Below, piece after piece: positions 36,640 through 48,046 of a DNA stretch of 64,000 nucleotides (the stretch's first letter is position 1; each line of letters begins with the position of its first letter). The position numbers were made by a program, and so were the translations under genes. Source of the stretch: Diphasiastrum complanatum (Eukaryota > Streptophyta > Lycopodiopsida > Lycopodiales > Lycopodiaceae); the NCBI GenBank assembly GCA_029204225.1, contig CM055095.1, positions 13,205,440 through 13,269,439 of the forward strand, given 5' to 3'. Below the pieces are notes generated by a model that was given only the letters and a program-made list of their open reading frames with translations, ran no database searches and was not told where the DNA came from.

Positions 36640-38300
36640 GAATCTACCTGAGAATACATTTAACTGACTTCCAATGTGCTTGACTAAGATCTTGCATAAA
36701 TTGACTTATAGCACCAATATCATAAGCAATATCTAAACGATTGTGTCTCAAGTAAATCAAACTACCCACCAACTGCCTGTATAGATAAGCATCCACTTTC
36801 TCAGATTCATCATTTGCAGTAAGCTTCATGTTGACATCCATCGGTGTGCTTAAAGACTTACATATTGAACTTATAAAGCAAATCTTGTGCATATTTGCTT
36901 TGTGTAAGAAAGACATTAGCTTCCTTTTGTCATACTTCAATGCCAAGACAATAGTGCATCAAACCTAGATCGCTCATGTCAAAAGCATTGGAAAGATTTG
37001 ATTTGATTTCATCTATTAAGCTCTCATTACTTTTTATAATAATCAAATCATCGACGTACAAAACAATGAACACTATATCTGAATCTTGCCTTAGAATGTA
37101 AAGATTAGGATCGACATTACTCTGTACCATTTTCCTTTGCTTGAAGTGTTCATCAATGCAAGAGTACTACACCCGTGGTGCTTGCTTCAATCCATAAATA
37201 GCTTTATTGAGCTTGCAAACAAGATATTCTCTCCTTGGCTCAACAAATTCTTGAGGTTGTACTAAATACACCTTTTCATCCAACACTCCATTAAGAAAAA
37301 CATATTTAACGCTTTCAACCATAGAAAGTAGAAATAACAATAATAGAACGTATGGTTACCATCTTAGCTACGGGTGCAAAGGTTACTTCAAATTCATTAT
37401 CTTCTTGCTGTTCAAATCCTCTCGCAACCAACCGTGTTTTGTACTTGTTGAGTTGCCCATATACTCCATACTTGATCTTATAAATCCATTTGCAATAATA
37501 GAGGCGTCTTACCATCAAGTAGCTCAACCAAGTTTCCAGTCCTATTTTTTGATAGGACCTCCATTTTTGTTTCCATCGTTGGACGCCACTCCTTGTGCTC
37601 CTTTGCTTCATAAAAAGTTTTTGGTTCGTGAGCCTTGAACACGGAATCCAGTAGGGCTAGATTCATCTCTAATCTTGCAAAAGGTTTCCGATTTCTACTT
37701 GACCTTTTGAACTCTCCCTGTTCGCTAGATTTGGAAGTATCTCCATTCTTAGCATCATCTATGATTGATAAGTACCATTTAGGTACTCTCTTAGGAATTT
37801 TAGCATCAAGCTTGGCTTTGTCTATTGGATCTTCCACATCAAAATCCACTTCCTTCTTGACATGTACTTTTGCTCCATCATCAAAGGTTCAGTGATTACT
37901 TCAATTTGGTCACCCGACCCATCTCATCAAATGTCGCATTTCTATAAATCACAAGCTTCTGTGCATTTGTGTCATACATCTCGTATCCTTGGCCTTCTCA
38001 TCATATCCTAGGAAAATACACTTGACAGCTTTTGCATTCAATTTCCTTCATTTCTCATCAGGAATATGAGCGTAAGCATCACAAGCAAATACTCTCAAGT
38101 GAGAAATATTAGGTGTCTTTCCAGTAAAAGCTTCATGAGGTGTCTTACCTTTCACGGATTTCGTAGAACACCTATTCAAGATGTGAGTAGCTTGTGCTAC
38201 AAGCTTCTGTCCAAAAGGTGTTTGGCAAAGTCTTACTTTTCAGCATTGCCCTGGCCATAGATTCCTCATCAAGAGCCATTGTGAGAACCAAATAAAACAT
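36640..38300 (-). mobile_element. copia element E, pol remnant
   Basis: From the 5' side (about 38260) the minus strand reads the end of a copia integrase (HEAFTGKTPNISHLRVFACD, KAVKCIFLGYD), a linker, then reverse transcriptase (YKTRLVARGFEQQEDNEFEV; FIVLYVDDLIIIKSN with the YVDD catalytic box at about 37045) and the RT end (YRQLVGSLIYLRHNRLDIAY). Frame breaks occur at about 37850, 37470, 37130 and 36940. gag, protease and the integrase core are missing, as is RNase H beyond 36644. No LTRs recognised. Defective Ty1/copia fossil. Confidence 0.88.
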
Positions 38301-39466
38301 CAGGTTCTATGTAAGTGATATTTCATCCATGCTTTTCATCAGACAAGTTTTTTTCCAAATAATAGCAGGCTTCATCAGCTATCCACAACATTTAATGCTA
38401 AGATAGGTGTCGTGGGTCCATTTCCAATTTAGGTGGAGAATATTGTTGGGTGTTTAGTGAGCCCCACCACTAACACACTATATAGTTAGACTAATATGTG
38501 CAAGGGCAATGGCATCCAATGAGTATAAGCCCACCAACCTAATGAATAAAATTATCAAATTTATAGACTAGGAATAACGAGATTTGGGACATTAATAGAA
38601 TAAAATAAGATTAAGACCTCAAAGTAAAGCTAGCTAAGGTTCTAAAATTAGTGGAACTCACATGAATTATGTGAGAGCCCTTTCACTCAAGAAAGAGCTC
38701 ACATGAAAAATGTGAAGGGCAAATTTCTATATTAGAACCATTTGATTTTGTAGGAAGGGCTTGGATTACAATCCTTGCCAAATGAAATTAGCTAATCAAA
38801 GATAAGGGGTAGGGCCTTCCCCAAGAGTAAAAAATCACCTCTTGTACTCTCAGTTTATGCACAATAGAAAGGAGGAGATTATGTTGATTTGTGATTAGAA
38901 CATCCTTGCATCTTGCTGCCTTTCCCTCTACCTTTTGTTAATGCTTCCAATTATTTATGCTTGTTTTTTTAATAACTTTTGATTTCCTTTGTGCTTATCT
39001 AAGAGAGGGGAGAAAGAGAAAAGTGCAAGAGGCCTCTCTCCATCTATCTTATATGTGATTAACTAGGGAAAGTAATTAGTTGTGGATTGGATAGATAAGT
39101 GTGGTTAGATTACAATAGGATTTGCTACATAGGAAGAAGGGCATAACTCCTTGTTGGAAAGAGATGTGATGAAAAAATACGCCGAATAGACTCGAATAAA
39201 AAGAACAACAAGAAAGAAAACTTATCGTGCGCAGCGGAATAAACTAGCTTCCTTTTTCTCTATGCATAACTACACATAAGAATTCGAACGACAAGAAAGA
39301 AAACTTATCGTGCGCAGTGTAATAAACTATCTTCCTCTCTCTCTATGCATGACTACACATAACAATTTTGAACAAAACAACAGTGATAGAAATCACATTC
39401 GATCTTATAGTAACTAACTTTGAAATTATGAGCACTACAGTGATTATGTAGCCAAACATTAAAGCA
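38301..39466. other. non-coding, contains a tandem duplication
   Basis: No gene recognised. A duplication of about 83 bp lies at 39205-39372, sharing AAGAAAGAAAACTTATCGTG and CTATGCAT.ACTACACATAA. The sequence TGTTGGGTGTTTAGTGAG at 38453 could be an LTR edge, but no partner was found. Confidence 0.5.
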
Positions 39467-40120
39467 TTGATTTATCAGACAAATAATCAAAAGGAGCTTG
39501 CAGTTGGACTCCCCAAGCATTTGTCAAAGTGTGGGAAGAGATGTGAAGCTTGCAGCCTCTCAAAGGCTCAGAAACTACCCTTCTCAAGATCTACATCGAG
39601 ATCAAGCTCTCCTCTTGAACTCATCCATTCGAATGTTCATAGCTTTTCACATGAGTCTAATGGTGGTGCCAAGTATTATGTAATATTCATTGATGACTAT
39701 TCTAGATATTGTTGGATGTACCTCTTGTCTAGAAAATCTATGGTGTTTGATTCTTTTGTAAAGTTCAAGACTTTGGTAGAAAATCAACTTAGTACCAAGA
39801 TTAAGATATTAAGGAGTGATAATGGAGGTGAATATATCTCCAATAAGTTGATTGACTTTTTTAGTTCTAATGGCATAAAGAGGGAGTTGTCATGTCCATA
39901 CACCCCTCAAAAAAATGGAGTGAGTGAGAGAAGAAATAGATCTCTTTGTGAGTGTGCTAAGGCCTTGAGGCTAGATGCTTCTCTATCCAAACCATTTTGG
40001 GATGAAGCAATAACTTGTATTAATTATTTGTGCAATAGATTGCCAAACCAAGCCATTGGAGGAATCACACCATTTGAAGCTCTATTTGGAGAGAAGCCCA
40101 ATCTCAAGGATCTAAGTTAG
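39467..40120 (+). pseudogene. copia element F, integrase fragment
   Basis: A single 217-codon frame encodes the end of the GAG-pre-integrase domain (GKRCEACSLSKAQKLPFSRS) and most of a copia integrase core: PLELIHSNVHS, FIDDYSRYCW, KILRSDNGGEY, YTPQKNGVSERRNRSL, then FWDEAI..INYLCNRLP and TPFEALFGEKPNL. The second Asp and the Glu of the D,D,E triad are present. The first is changed from Asp to Asn (IHSD to IHSN, one G-to-A change), which should abolish strand transfer. No RT follows, and no LTR was seen. Plus-strand remnant, opposite to elements A, B, D and E. Confidence 0.9.
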
Positions 40121-40600
40121 AATGCTCAAGATGTGAAAAATTGCCTACATTGGCAAATCTAGCCATGTAGAATATTGTACATTTTGTCAATATTTTTTGT
40201 TAGTCACTTGAATGGCCAAACTGCCACTTGTAAATCCACACCTAAAGTAGGTTACCACGAGTCAAGAGGAGTGGTTGTGTCCATTTGGTAATGATCCCTA
40301 CTTTGTGGGATCTAGACCATGATTTATGATGAGTACCTACCATGCACCTACCAAGCATGACTCTTGGATCTACGCTAGGGATTTCACATTAGGGTAAGAA
40401 AGTTGAGTCTACTTCCTTATTACATGCTGGATTTTCATGTAACTTGGCAAAGGAAGTGTCTTTTACTATGTATTCCCATTCTCCATAGTGAGGAGATAGA
40501 AACTTTTTGGAGCCTCAAGGAGAAACTTAAGTTTTCGCTCTATGTATTGTGATTGCTATTGATTCCAATAAAACCCAAGTTTGGCACACTTAAAACTCTG
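40121..40600. other. non-coding, no gene recognised
   Basis: No coding sequence or clear repeat terminus seen between copia fragment F and the left side of copia D. Confidence 0.4.
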
Positions 40601-40609
40601 TCTACAGGC

Positions 40610-42260
40610 CGTATTACAGCCCGATCTTCACACGTGGGAATTCGGATTATAGTTTATGATGAAGTTTCTGATTGTTTCTACTTGTTTTCTATCAAGCTGC
40701 TATACTAGATTTTGTTTTCCGATGACTAGTATTTGATAGAATGTTTAACAAGCACACAATCAACCTTGTGGATCATTCAAAGATCCATTTATGGTCCTTA
40801 GTACTGTTCTTTTCACACAGGAGTCCAAGCTCGCAGGCTTTGAGAGAACGCTAGCTATTCAATACTTACTTCAATAATTATATGGATGTAGGAATATGAA
40901 CAGCTATTTATACTAAGCAATTAGGTCGTCAAATGCGTCATCTAGTTGGTTGTGGTGTGCTGGCATCCATCCAGTTAGGACTTCTCAGAAGTTACTTACT
41001 AACAAATTAATGCAAGTCGGTGGCTTTAGTCTTAAATAGTCTGTCTACAGATTTAAACATAAACTGTCACTCTACAGAAATGAATGTAAACTATCATGCA
41101 AAAAATGCAAAAAACGCAAAAGTCTTCGCCACCATAATTTCCTTGACATTTGAGGCATCTGGCATTTTGCGAGCCGAAGTGAGTGCTGAAAAATGAAAAT
41201 GCCGACACTGTAAGCCATTTTCGAGTAGTTATGCAGACTGTGTAAAAACAGGAAGAAATCTGTAGGTTTGGATAAAAATTGGACGAAGATTAAAATGTCA
41301 ATTAGTCGATTAGTAGACTAATGCAACAGTCCCCCTTAATCTGAATCCATGAATGCCTTGACCCTTAAACTTAGTTTTGCACAGAACTTTATGTGTGAAT
41401 CCAAGCTTAACGCTTTGGTAAAAATATATGTTATCATATCTTGCGTTCGACAGTACTGCAATTTAATCTCTTTGTCGAGGACTTTGCTTTTGACATAGTG
41501 ATAGTTAATTTCAATGTGCTTACTTCTAGAATGAAACCTAGGGTTGGCTGACAAGGCAATGGCACTTTGAATATCACAAAATAGCAATGTCGGAGCATAT
41601 TGATTCAGACTGATATCTGAAAGTAAGTTTCTCAACCAAATTGCTTCCTTTGTAGCTTGTGAGGCTGCAATATACTCTGATTCTGTAAAAGATAGAGCTA
41701 CCAAAGGTTGCTTGCAACTGTTCTAGAAAATAGGACCATTTTTTAGGAAGAATGTAAATCCAGAAGTAGATTTACGAGTGTCTACATCTCCTACCCAACT
41801 TGCATATGTGTAACCATTGAGTAAATTGAGTCTGTCGTTGTCGACTGCTCCATAACAAATGCAAAAGTCCATAGTAGCTCGAAGATATCTCATGACTCTG
41901 ATAAGAGCCTTCCAATGTGTTATACCAAGGTTAGCCATAAACTAACTTAAAGAGCTGACTGCAAAAGCTATGTCTGGCCTAGTATAGACCATTGCGTACA
42001 TAAGAGATCCTATTATCGAATGATAAGGATACTCACGCATCTGCTCCTTCTCTTCGATTGTTCGGGGACACTAGTGCTTCGACAACTTGAGACCTAGTTC
42101 CATTGGTGAAAGGGCTAACTTGTAATTAATCAGAATAATATCTGACTAACATATTTTGTCGTCCACGTATAAAGTGATAATGATAAAAGACTGTTGCATT
42201 GTCTTGAAGTAAACATTCGAATCTAAAGAGCTTGGTGAGCAAAAAGGAAATGTAAGATGC
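40610..42260 (-). mobile_element. copia element D, 3' part with LTR
   Basis: On the minus strand the RT tail and RNase H are readable: THWKALIRVMRYLRATMDF, YASWVGDVDTRKSTSGFTFF, a stop at about 41723, then VALSFTESEYIAASQATKEA, IWLRNLLSDI, SRSKHIEINYHYV. The RNase H catalytic blocks (ADWAGD-type, here ASWVGD; SSTEAEY-type, here SFTESEY) are altered. The coding end is followed by a polypurine tract (TTAAGGGGGA, 41329-41338) and then TGTTGCATTAG at 41328, the expected start of a 3' LTR. The LTR runs left to somewhere near 40.6 kb; its exact end is unclear. Confidence 0.8.
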
Positions 42261-42618
42261 GCAAAAGTATATCAGAAAGCAGTTTATGAAGTTATGGATC
42301 CAATGTTTGAGGGTAGGTAGGTGTGCCCGCCTGGTGTTTTTTGGATATTTATGGTTTAATGCCCTTGACCTTGAGTGTTATGTCCAAAATTGAAAGGTTC
42401 TCTCAATTCTAATCAAGTGACAAGGAACTAGGACATTGTTTATAATCAAATCTTTTCAAATCCATTCCAACTCTAAAAAGTAAGAGTAATTGGTCTTTGT
42501 GGAGTCCAATAAGGGTGAGTGGATTTGAATCTGGTGTTGTTAGGTGCAAATTTGTTGTGCTTTGATTTTGGTGATCAAGGCATGGCCTAATTTCCAAATG
42601 ACTAGGTTTTGGTGTGAT

Positions 42619-42894
42619 GTGATTCCTATGTTTGTGATCTAGATCTTTTGTAGATCTTTCTAGATTTTGATGTGTTCAAATCTAGTGTTTTGAGGGTCAC
42701 AAAATTACTATTGGAGTCATTTCACATGTGTGTACAAGAAAAGCTTTTGGTGAAGATTGATTCTAGGATTTGTGATATAGATCTTGTGTAGATCTTGCTA
42801 GATCTTTAATGTGTTCAAATATAGGCCTTTGAGAATCACAAAATCACTTTTTAGAGTCATTTCACAAGCTTGTACTTTGTGCATGTTCATTTGT
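42619..42894. repeat. tandem duplication, period ~138 bp
   Basis: Two adjacent diverged copies share TTTGTGAT.TAGATCTT, TGTAGATCTT.CTAGAT, ATGTGTTCAAAT and GAGTCATTTCACA. The duplication ends just before the gag start codon at 42901, so it lies in the leader or LTR of copia fragment C. Confidence 0.85.
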
Positions 42895-42900
42895 CTCATC

Positions 42901-43800
42901 ATGGCATCAATGGAGGGGCACCTCTTGGAGGCAAGTGAAAGGTTGAATTCCTCCAACTATTCTATTTGGAAGGTTAGGATGGAAACTAATTTGTGCCTCA
43001 AGAATCCATAAAGTTCAATAAAAGAGCAAGGTTGGCTCTCCATTGCATCAAATTGAATGTGTCTAATGAACTCTTGAAAGAAATTGGAGCATGTGTCTCG
43101 TCCAAGGAGGCTTGGGATACTTTGCAAGCTATTTATGAGTCTAAAAACACTTCTAGACTCCTCACTCTTAGAAACAGAATCCTCAAAGTTTTCAAAAGAG
43201 TGATGAGAGCACTCAAAATTATGTTTTGAATGTCAAAGACTATAATAGGGAACTTGCATGTGTTGGCGATTCCTTCAAGCAAAAGGAGCTTGTCCAAGTG
43301 GTGTTGAATGGTCTTAGTGATGAATTTTATAATCTTGTTCAATATTATGCAGTCCAAGGAGAACTACCATCCATGGAGGGTCTACAAGGAGTCTTGGTGG
43401 AGCTTGAAAACAAGCTTGCTAGAATGGGGCAATTCAAGAATGGAGGTGAGGAAATGCAAATTGAAGACACATTCCAAGAACGAAAAATTCATGGAGGATG
43501 GTGATGAACACTCTTCACAACAAGTGGCAAATCCAAATTCAAGTGCTTTTACTGTTATCTCAAAAAGGGACATGTTCTCTCAAATGGTGGAAAGCTCTTC
43601 TTGGTGCTTGGAAATGCCTTTCAATCAAAGAGAAGCCTTATCTTGGCTATGGTGATCTTGCTACAAATTCATGTTTCTCGGTTGGTTTTCTCATCAAGTC
43701 CATGCCAAAGGATCAACTTGAGAAGCTATTTTTGGCTACCTAAGATTTGAAGAGAACTAGCACACTCGTCAACAAGCTAGTTTTTGAGGAGGAGTTTCAT
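42901..43800 (+). pseudogene. copia element C, gag remnant
   Basis: ATG at 42901 begins MASMEGHLLEASERLNSSNY then SIWKVRMETNL, the N-terminal gag block of a Ty1/copia element. After a frameshift comes the UBN2 gag core (LALHCIKLNVSNELLKEIGA, SKEAWDTLQAIYESKN), another shift, and NRELACVGDSFKQKELVQVV. The related copia A gag (54.5-54.9 kb, minus) has the same blocks, so A and C belong to one family. The zinc knuckle and pol are missing. A purine tract GAGGAGGAGT (43783-43792), like the one before the 3' LTR of element A, suggests a deletion derivative that joins gag to a 3' LTR. Confidence 0.8.
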
Positions 43801-44350
43801 TTATGTTGAGTTTGAATAGTCAACAGGCCTTAAACTTGAGTTTTGGGGGTCCTATGCCAAAAATATCCCTTGTACATGTGTTTGTAGGTGATTAGGCCAA
43901 AAGTAGCTTTGACTTAGCTTGAAGAAGAAGTGTAGGCCTTTGACGTTTGGCATGATGATAGAGGGCTAAAGACATGTTTTTTGATGTTGTAATGTTGTCA
44001 TGTGACCAATCACAAGAGAGAGATGCATCATATATGGTCCAATCAATGTAGGAGATGACAACTCAATGGACCAATCAAATTTAGAGGTGCTATGTAAGAG
44101 ACAATTATTTTACTTGATTACTACTCCTCTTGGATCTCAAAACACTATATAGAGGAGCTCTCTCTTTGTACAGAATGAAGTTGAGAGCTAATGCAATCTT
44201 GGTTCTCACACTTTTTGGTCTATTCTCTCTCTACCCGAGTGTGTGCACATTTTCTCTCTCTACTTGAGAGCCTTTCAGAGTAGATTTTACTTTGTTTTTT
44301 CATGTGAATGTGAAAAACTAGTTTCCCTTTGGATGATCATAACTTTTTTT
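43801..44350. other. putative LTR-like segment of copia C
   Basis: Non-coding sequence after the purine tract, starting near TGTTGAGTTTGAATAG (43806). It includes a TATA-like run (AACACTATATAGAGGAGC at 44149) and CT-rich segments, as expected for a copia LTR promoter. No second copy was found, so this stays tentative. Confidence 0.4.
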
Positions 44351-44367
44351 GTAGATGAGCTCTTGAC

Positions 44368-44830
44368 TTGATTCAAATGAAGAATTGTAAAGGCATTGAG
44401 ACACCAATGGAGCAACATGTTAAAGCATCTATTGATGGTGATGAAGCATCCTTCATCACTTTTTATAGAAGGCTTATAGGCTCCTTGATTTATTTAACTA
44501 TAACTAGACCTGATCTTAGTTATAGTGTTGGAAAGTTAAGTAAATTCATGCAAATTCCTCTAGTTTCACATTGGAAGATGCCCAAAAGAGCTCTTAGATA
44601 CATTTCATCTACTAAGCATTTTGGCATAATGTATAGAGGGACTAATCTTGGCTTAAGAGCCTATAGTGACTCGGATTTTGCAAGTGACAAAGTGGATAGG
44701 AAATCAACAAGTGCCTTTGCCACTTTTCTATGTGATGGAGTAGTATCATGGCTTTCTAAAAAACAAGATACCATTTTCTTATCTTCCATAGAATCCAAGT
44801 ACAATGCCTTGAATTTCCTAGATCTTTCAT
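44368..44830 (+). pseudogene. copia RT-tail/RNase H fragment, plus strand
   Basis: A single frame reads GIETPMEQHVKASID, FYRRLIGSLIYLTITRPDLS, RALRYISSTKHFGI, SDSDFASDKVDRKSTSAFAT and SWLSKKQDTIFLSSIESKYN. These are the end of the copia RT and the first half of RNase H. It is very close to the matching region of element A (46.3-46.9 kb), from the same family. In SSTEAEY the residues read SSIESKY, so a catalytic Glu region is altered. The fragment abuts the opposite-strand element B at about 44845. Confidence 0.87.
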
Positions 44831-44844
44831 ATCAAATCCATAAT

Positions 44845-45395
44845 TCAACTTTTCCTTGCACTCGCCAAGTAACTTAACATCATTAGCAAAAGTATAATGT
44901 CATCAACATATATAGTTGCAATGATTAACCTATCACCTTCCCTTTTGAGGAAAACACTATTGTCAACGTTGCATCTGGAGAATTCCTCTCTTCGGAAGAA
45001 TGCTTCAACTCTCTCAGACCAGGATCTGGATGCTTGCTTTAGCCCATATATGGCCTCGTCCAATTTGCACACCAATCCTTCTCCAACCTCAAAGCCTTCT
45101 GGTTGACACATGTATATTTCTTCTTGTAGATCCCCATTCAAGAAAGCGGTTTTCACATCCATGTGGCAGATTTCAAAGTCGTTTAATGTTGCCCAGGCCA
45201 CCGGAATTCTGATGGAAGAGATCCTTGCCACTGGCACAAAAGTGTCATCATATTCTATTCCGTGTATATGGGAATACCCTTTTGCCACTATCCTAGCCTT
45301 GTACTTGTTCACATTCCCATCTGCATCATATTTGATTTTAAACACCCATTTAGACCCTATAGTCTTTTTCCCTTCAGGAAATCTGACCAGATCCC
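44845..45395 (-). mobile_element. copia element B, 3' portion (RT)
   Basis: The minus strand from 45395 reads DLVRFPEGKKTIGSKWVFKI, KYKARIVAKGYSHIHGIEYD, MDVKTAFLNGDLQEEIYMCQ, YGLKQASRSWSERVEAFFR and IIATIYVDDIILL. This is the N-terminal two-thirds of a copia reverse transcriptase, including the TAFLNGDL block and the YVDD box. It stops at the junction with the opposite-strand fragment near 44845. It is the continuation of the element whose gag and integrase lie at 55965-58015; element A is inserted between the two parts. About 100-150 codons that normally link integrase and RT are missing at this break. Confidence 0.88.
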
Positions 45396-46078
45396 TGTTA
45401 AAAGTACAGCAGATAACGATCCTAAAACACTTGAAATGATGAGGGAAACAATAGATTATGATCTCATAAGATTAACACAACTTGAACCATCAAAATCCAT
45501 CAAGAATCTATGCTTGAACCTCACTAAATGGCCCAAATCCTTGAAAGAAGCCTTCACACGTGTGAAAGTACGGCCTCCCACAGTCTGAGTACTCTACACC
45601 AGACCTACATTCAATCCTATAATCATTAGGAATCACAAGAACTCAAACAATTATGAACATAGAGAGCAATTTCACCAATATGAGAGAAAAATCATGAAAT
45701 TACTTGATTGATTTTGGTGAGATATCATCACCTATATATGCATGATCCATCACGGTTTTGGGTAGGTATGAGTAGCCCTAAACCTATCCCTAATGCTAAT
45801 TTTGGTGGATATTTCATTTCTACCAAGTTAGGGTTGGAATTTTGGAGATCCCTTAGCAATGCAAAAATCACCAAAAATAGCTCCTACTTTTTCTATGTTG
45901 TATCTAAGCATGATTTGGACTCATTCCAAAGGTTCTATCACTTAGGTCTACTTGACAACGTCCTTATGAATGGAATCCTATGCTATTTGGCACGTGTGAC
46001 AAGCCACATCATGACCATCTAACTATTTACAAGTCATATGACCAAAACTAGTCAAGCTAGAATTGTGAATTTTTAACA
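45396..46078 (-). repeat. 3' LTR of copia A (683 bp)
   Basis: On the plus strand the LTR runs from TGTTAAAAGTACAGC to GAATTTTTAACA, giving TG..CA ends with a short inverted TGTTAAAA. Its first 344 bp match 55643-55964, with a gap of about 20 bp and a few substitutions. It is preceded (minus strand) by the polypurine tract AGTGAGGAGGAG. Confidence 0.88.
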
Positions 46079-46090
46079 CTCCTCCTCACT
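46079..46090 (-). promoter_or_regulatory. polypurine tract of copia A
   Basis: The minus strand reads AGTGAGGAGGAG immediately before the LTR start TGTTAAAA. This is the plus-strand primer site for reverse transcription. Confidence 0.8.
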
Positions 46091-46099
46091 ATCTAGCTT

Positions 46100-47668
46100 G
46101 GTTCAATCATTGCTTTACTAATCACTCCAAGTGATGATCTAAACTTCATACAAGGTGTCTTTTGAAGTGGTTTAGTAAGTAGATCAACTACACATTCATT
46201 GCTTGGAACATGCTCCAAAGCAATCTCGTTGGCTTGCACCATTTCTCTCACAAAGTGATGGCATATCTCAATGTGCTTAATCTTGCATGGAAGATTGGGT
46301 TAGATGCAAGGTGTTGAGCTGATATATTGTCATTGTAGATGATTGGTGCCTCATCTGAATCCATGATCTTTAACTCCACCAATAATCTCTTGATCCAAAG
46401 TACCTCCTTTGTAGTGGTTGTCAAAGCTTTGTACTCGGCCTCGGTTGAAGATAGAGATATAATTTCTTGCTTTTTTGAAAGCCATGAAACCACACCTTCT
46501 CCTATGAAAGTTGAATAGGCACTTGTTGATTTCCTATCCCTCTTGTCCCCTGCAAAATCTGAATCACTAAATGCATGACGGTTATTCACATCTCCTCTAT
46601 ATAGAATCCCAAAATCCAATGTACCCGAGATGTATCTTAGAATCCTCTTAGCCTTTTTCCAATGGATATTCAATGGTTTTTGCATGGATTGGCTCAACCT
46701 ACATACACTAAAGCTAAGATCTGGTCTAGTTATAGTGATCCACATTAAGGAGCCTATAATTTGCCTAAACAAAGTGATGTCCATGAAGGATCTTTCATCA
46801 TCTTCATTTGGCACTTTTACATCTTGCTCCATTGGTGTGTCAACACTTTTGCATACTTCCATCTTAAACTTCTTCAAAAGACTTTGAGCATAGTTTACTT
46901 GACTTATAAAGATAAAATCAGACCCTCTAAGTACTTCTATGCCTAAGATGAAGTGAAGACACCCTAGATCTACCATCTTGAACTCTAAGGATAGATCTAT
47001 CTTGATTTTTTCAATACCATCAACACTATTTCCACTAATGATGATGTCATCTACATAAATGAGTAAAAGTACAATACCAACATCATCAAACTTAATGTAA
47101 AGAGTGGGATCATATTCACTTTGAACAAAAGAAAGTGAAATAAGATAGCAATGTAGTCTTAAAGCCTTATAACATTCACATAATGTTCTATTCCTTCTTT
47201 CAACAGCTCCATTTTGTTGAGGAGTGTAAGGATACGAAGTCTCTTTCTTGAATCCTTCCTCCTCACAAAAGGCCTTGAACTCATTGGAGATGAATTCTCC
47301 ACTATTGTCACTTCTAAGAATCTTGATGCTATGATTATGATGCTTTTCCACAAACAACTTGAACTTTACAAAAGTATCAAATACTTGAGATTTGAAGGAA
47401 AGTAAGAACACCCAATAATATCTTGAGTAGTCATCAATGAAGGTTAAAAACGTGGATGAACCTCCATTAGATTTGGTGCTAGAAATATGCACATCCGAGT
47501 GTATGAGTTCAAGAGGATGAGATGACTTTGTGATGGAGTTAGGAAACACCTTCTTATGTGCCTTGGATAAAGCACAAGCTTCATAAACCTTGTCTTCCTT
47601 CCCAATAGACCTTGGTAGGCCTAAAGCATACTCCTCCTTGATCATAGCCTCCATGGAACCCAAGTTGA
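46100..47668 (-). pseudogene. copia A pol: integrase fused to RT-RNase H by deletion
   Basis: A 470-codon frame begins in the GAG-pre-integrase domain (NLGSMEAM...ALGLPRSIGKEDKVYEACAL). It continues through the integrase core (LIHSDVHIS, FIDDYSRYYW, KILRSDNSGEF, TPQQNGAVERRNRTLCECYK). After KALRLHC it jumps in frame to the middle of RT (DPTLYIKF, LLIYVDDIIISG, CLHFILGIEVL), then RNase H (SDSDFAGDKRDRKSTSAYST, SLSSTEAEYKAL). Roughly 350-400 residues (integrase C-terminus and RT fingers) are deleted. A one-base deletion near 46300 throws the last residues out of frame; the true continuation is KHIEICHHFVREMVQANEIA to about 46100. The integrase D,D,E residues remain. Confidence 0.9.
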
Positions 47669-47673
47669 CTTGT
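47669..47673. repeat. left target-site duplication of gypsy element
   Basis: CTTGT lies directly before the LTR start TGTTACGAG and recurs at 53532-53536 after the other LTR. The 5-bp duplication proves insertion of the chromovirus into copia A. Confidence 0.95.
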
Positions 47674-48031
47674 TGTTACGAGCTCATAACCAGTGCCGAA
47701 CCCTAGAGAACACAGATAGGTCAGATACCACAGTCAGGGTCGTGTCCAGCGTACATGACCAACAGGGCAAGATAGTGTAAGTAGTGTGCCCCAACACGGT
47801 CCATAGCCATGGCGGGCCTAACACAGCCTAGGGACCCTGTCAGCAGGATAGGGCCCCCAGTTGGGTCCCGACGTGCAGTCGGCCACGTCAGTGCCACGTG
47901 GCCGACACTTGGCAGTAGCATGCTATCAGTCCTCACACTGGGCTAGGAGGGGCTTACTCTATATCAGGGAGTAGGCAAGGTTGGGTGGATCAGTTAGTGT
48001 TTGCCCTGCTATGGTGTTAGGATCTATTACA
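47674..48031 (+). repeat. 5' LTR of chromovirus
   Basis: A 358-bp LTR from TGTTACGAGCTC to GATCTATTACA. It includes GTGCCACGTGGCCGAC, a G-box-like CACGTG palindrome at 47893-47902, which may act in transcription. By eye it differs from the 3' LTR at nine sites, eight of them transitions. Confidence 0.97.
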
Positions 48032-48032
48032 C

Positions 48033-48046
48033 TGGTATCAGAGCCA
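48033..48046 (+). promoter_or_regulatory. primer-binding site (tRNA-iMet type)
   Basis: TGGTATCAGAGCCA, one base after the 5' LTR, is the standard plant retrotransposon site complementary to the 3' end of initiator tRNA-Met. Confidence 0.95.

Noticed and set aside
45708-46022. 104-codon frame in the copia A LTR
   Set aside because: It lies entirely in the LTR, has no motif and is not kept as a frame in the other LTR, which is truncated.
47721-47936. Open frames inside both LTRs (minus strand, Pro/Thr-rich)
   Set aside because: They lie within non-coding LTRs on the antisense strand and recur only because the LTR is duplicated.
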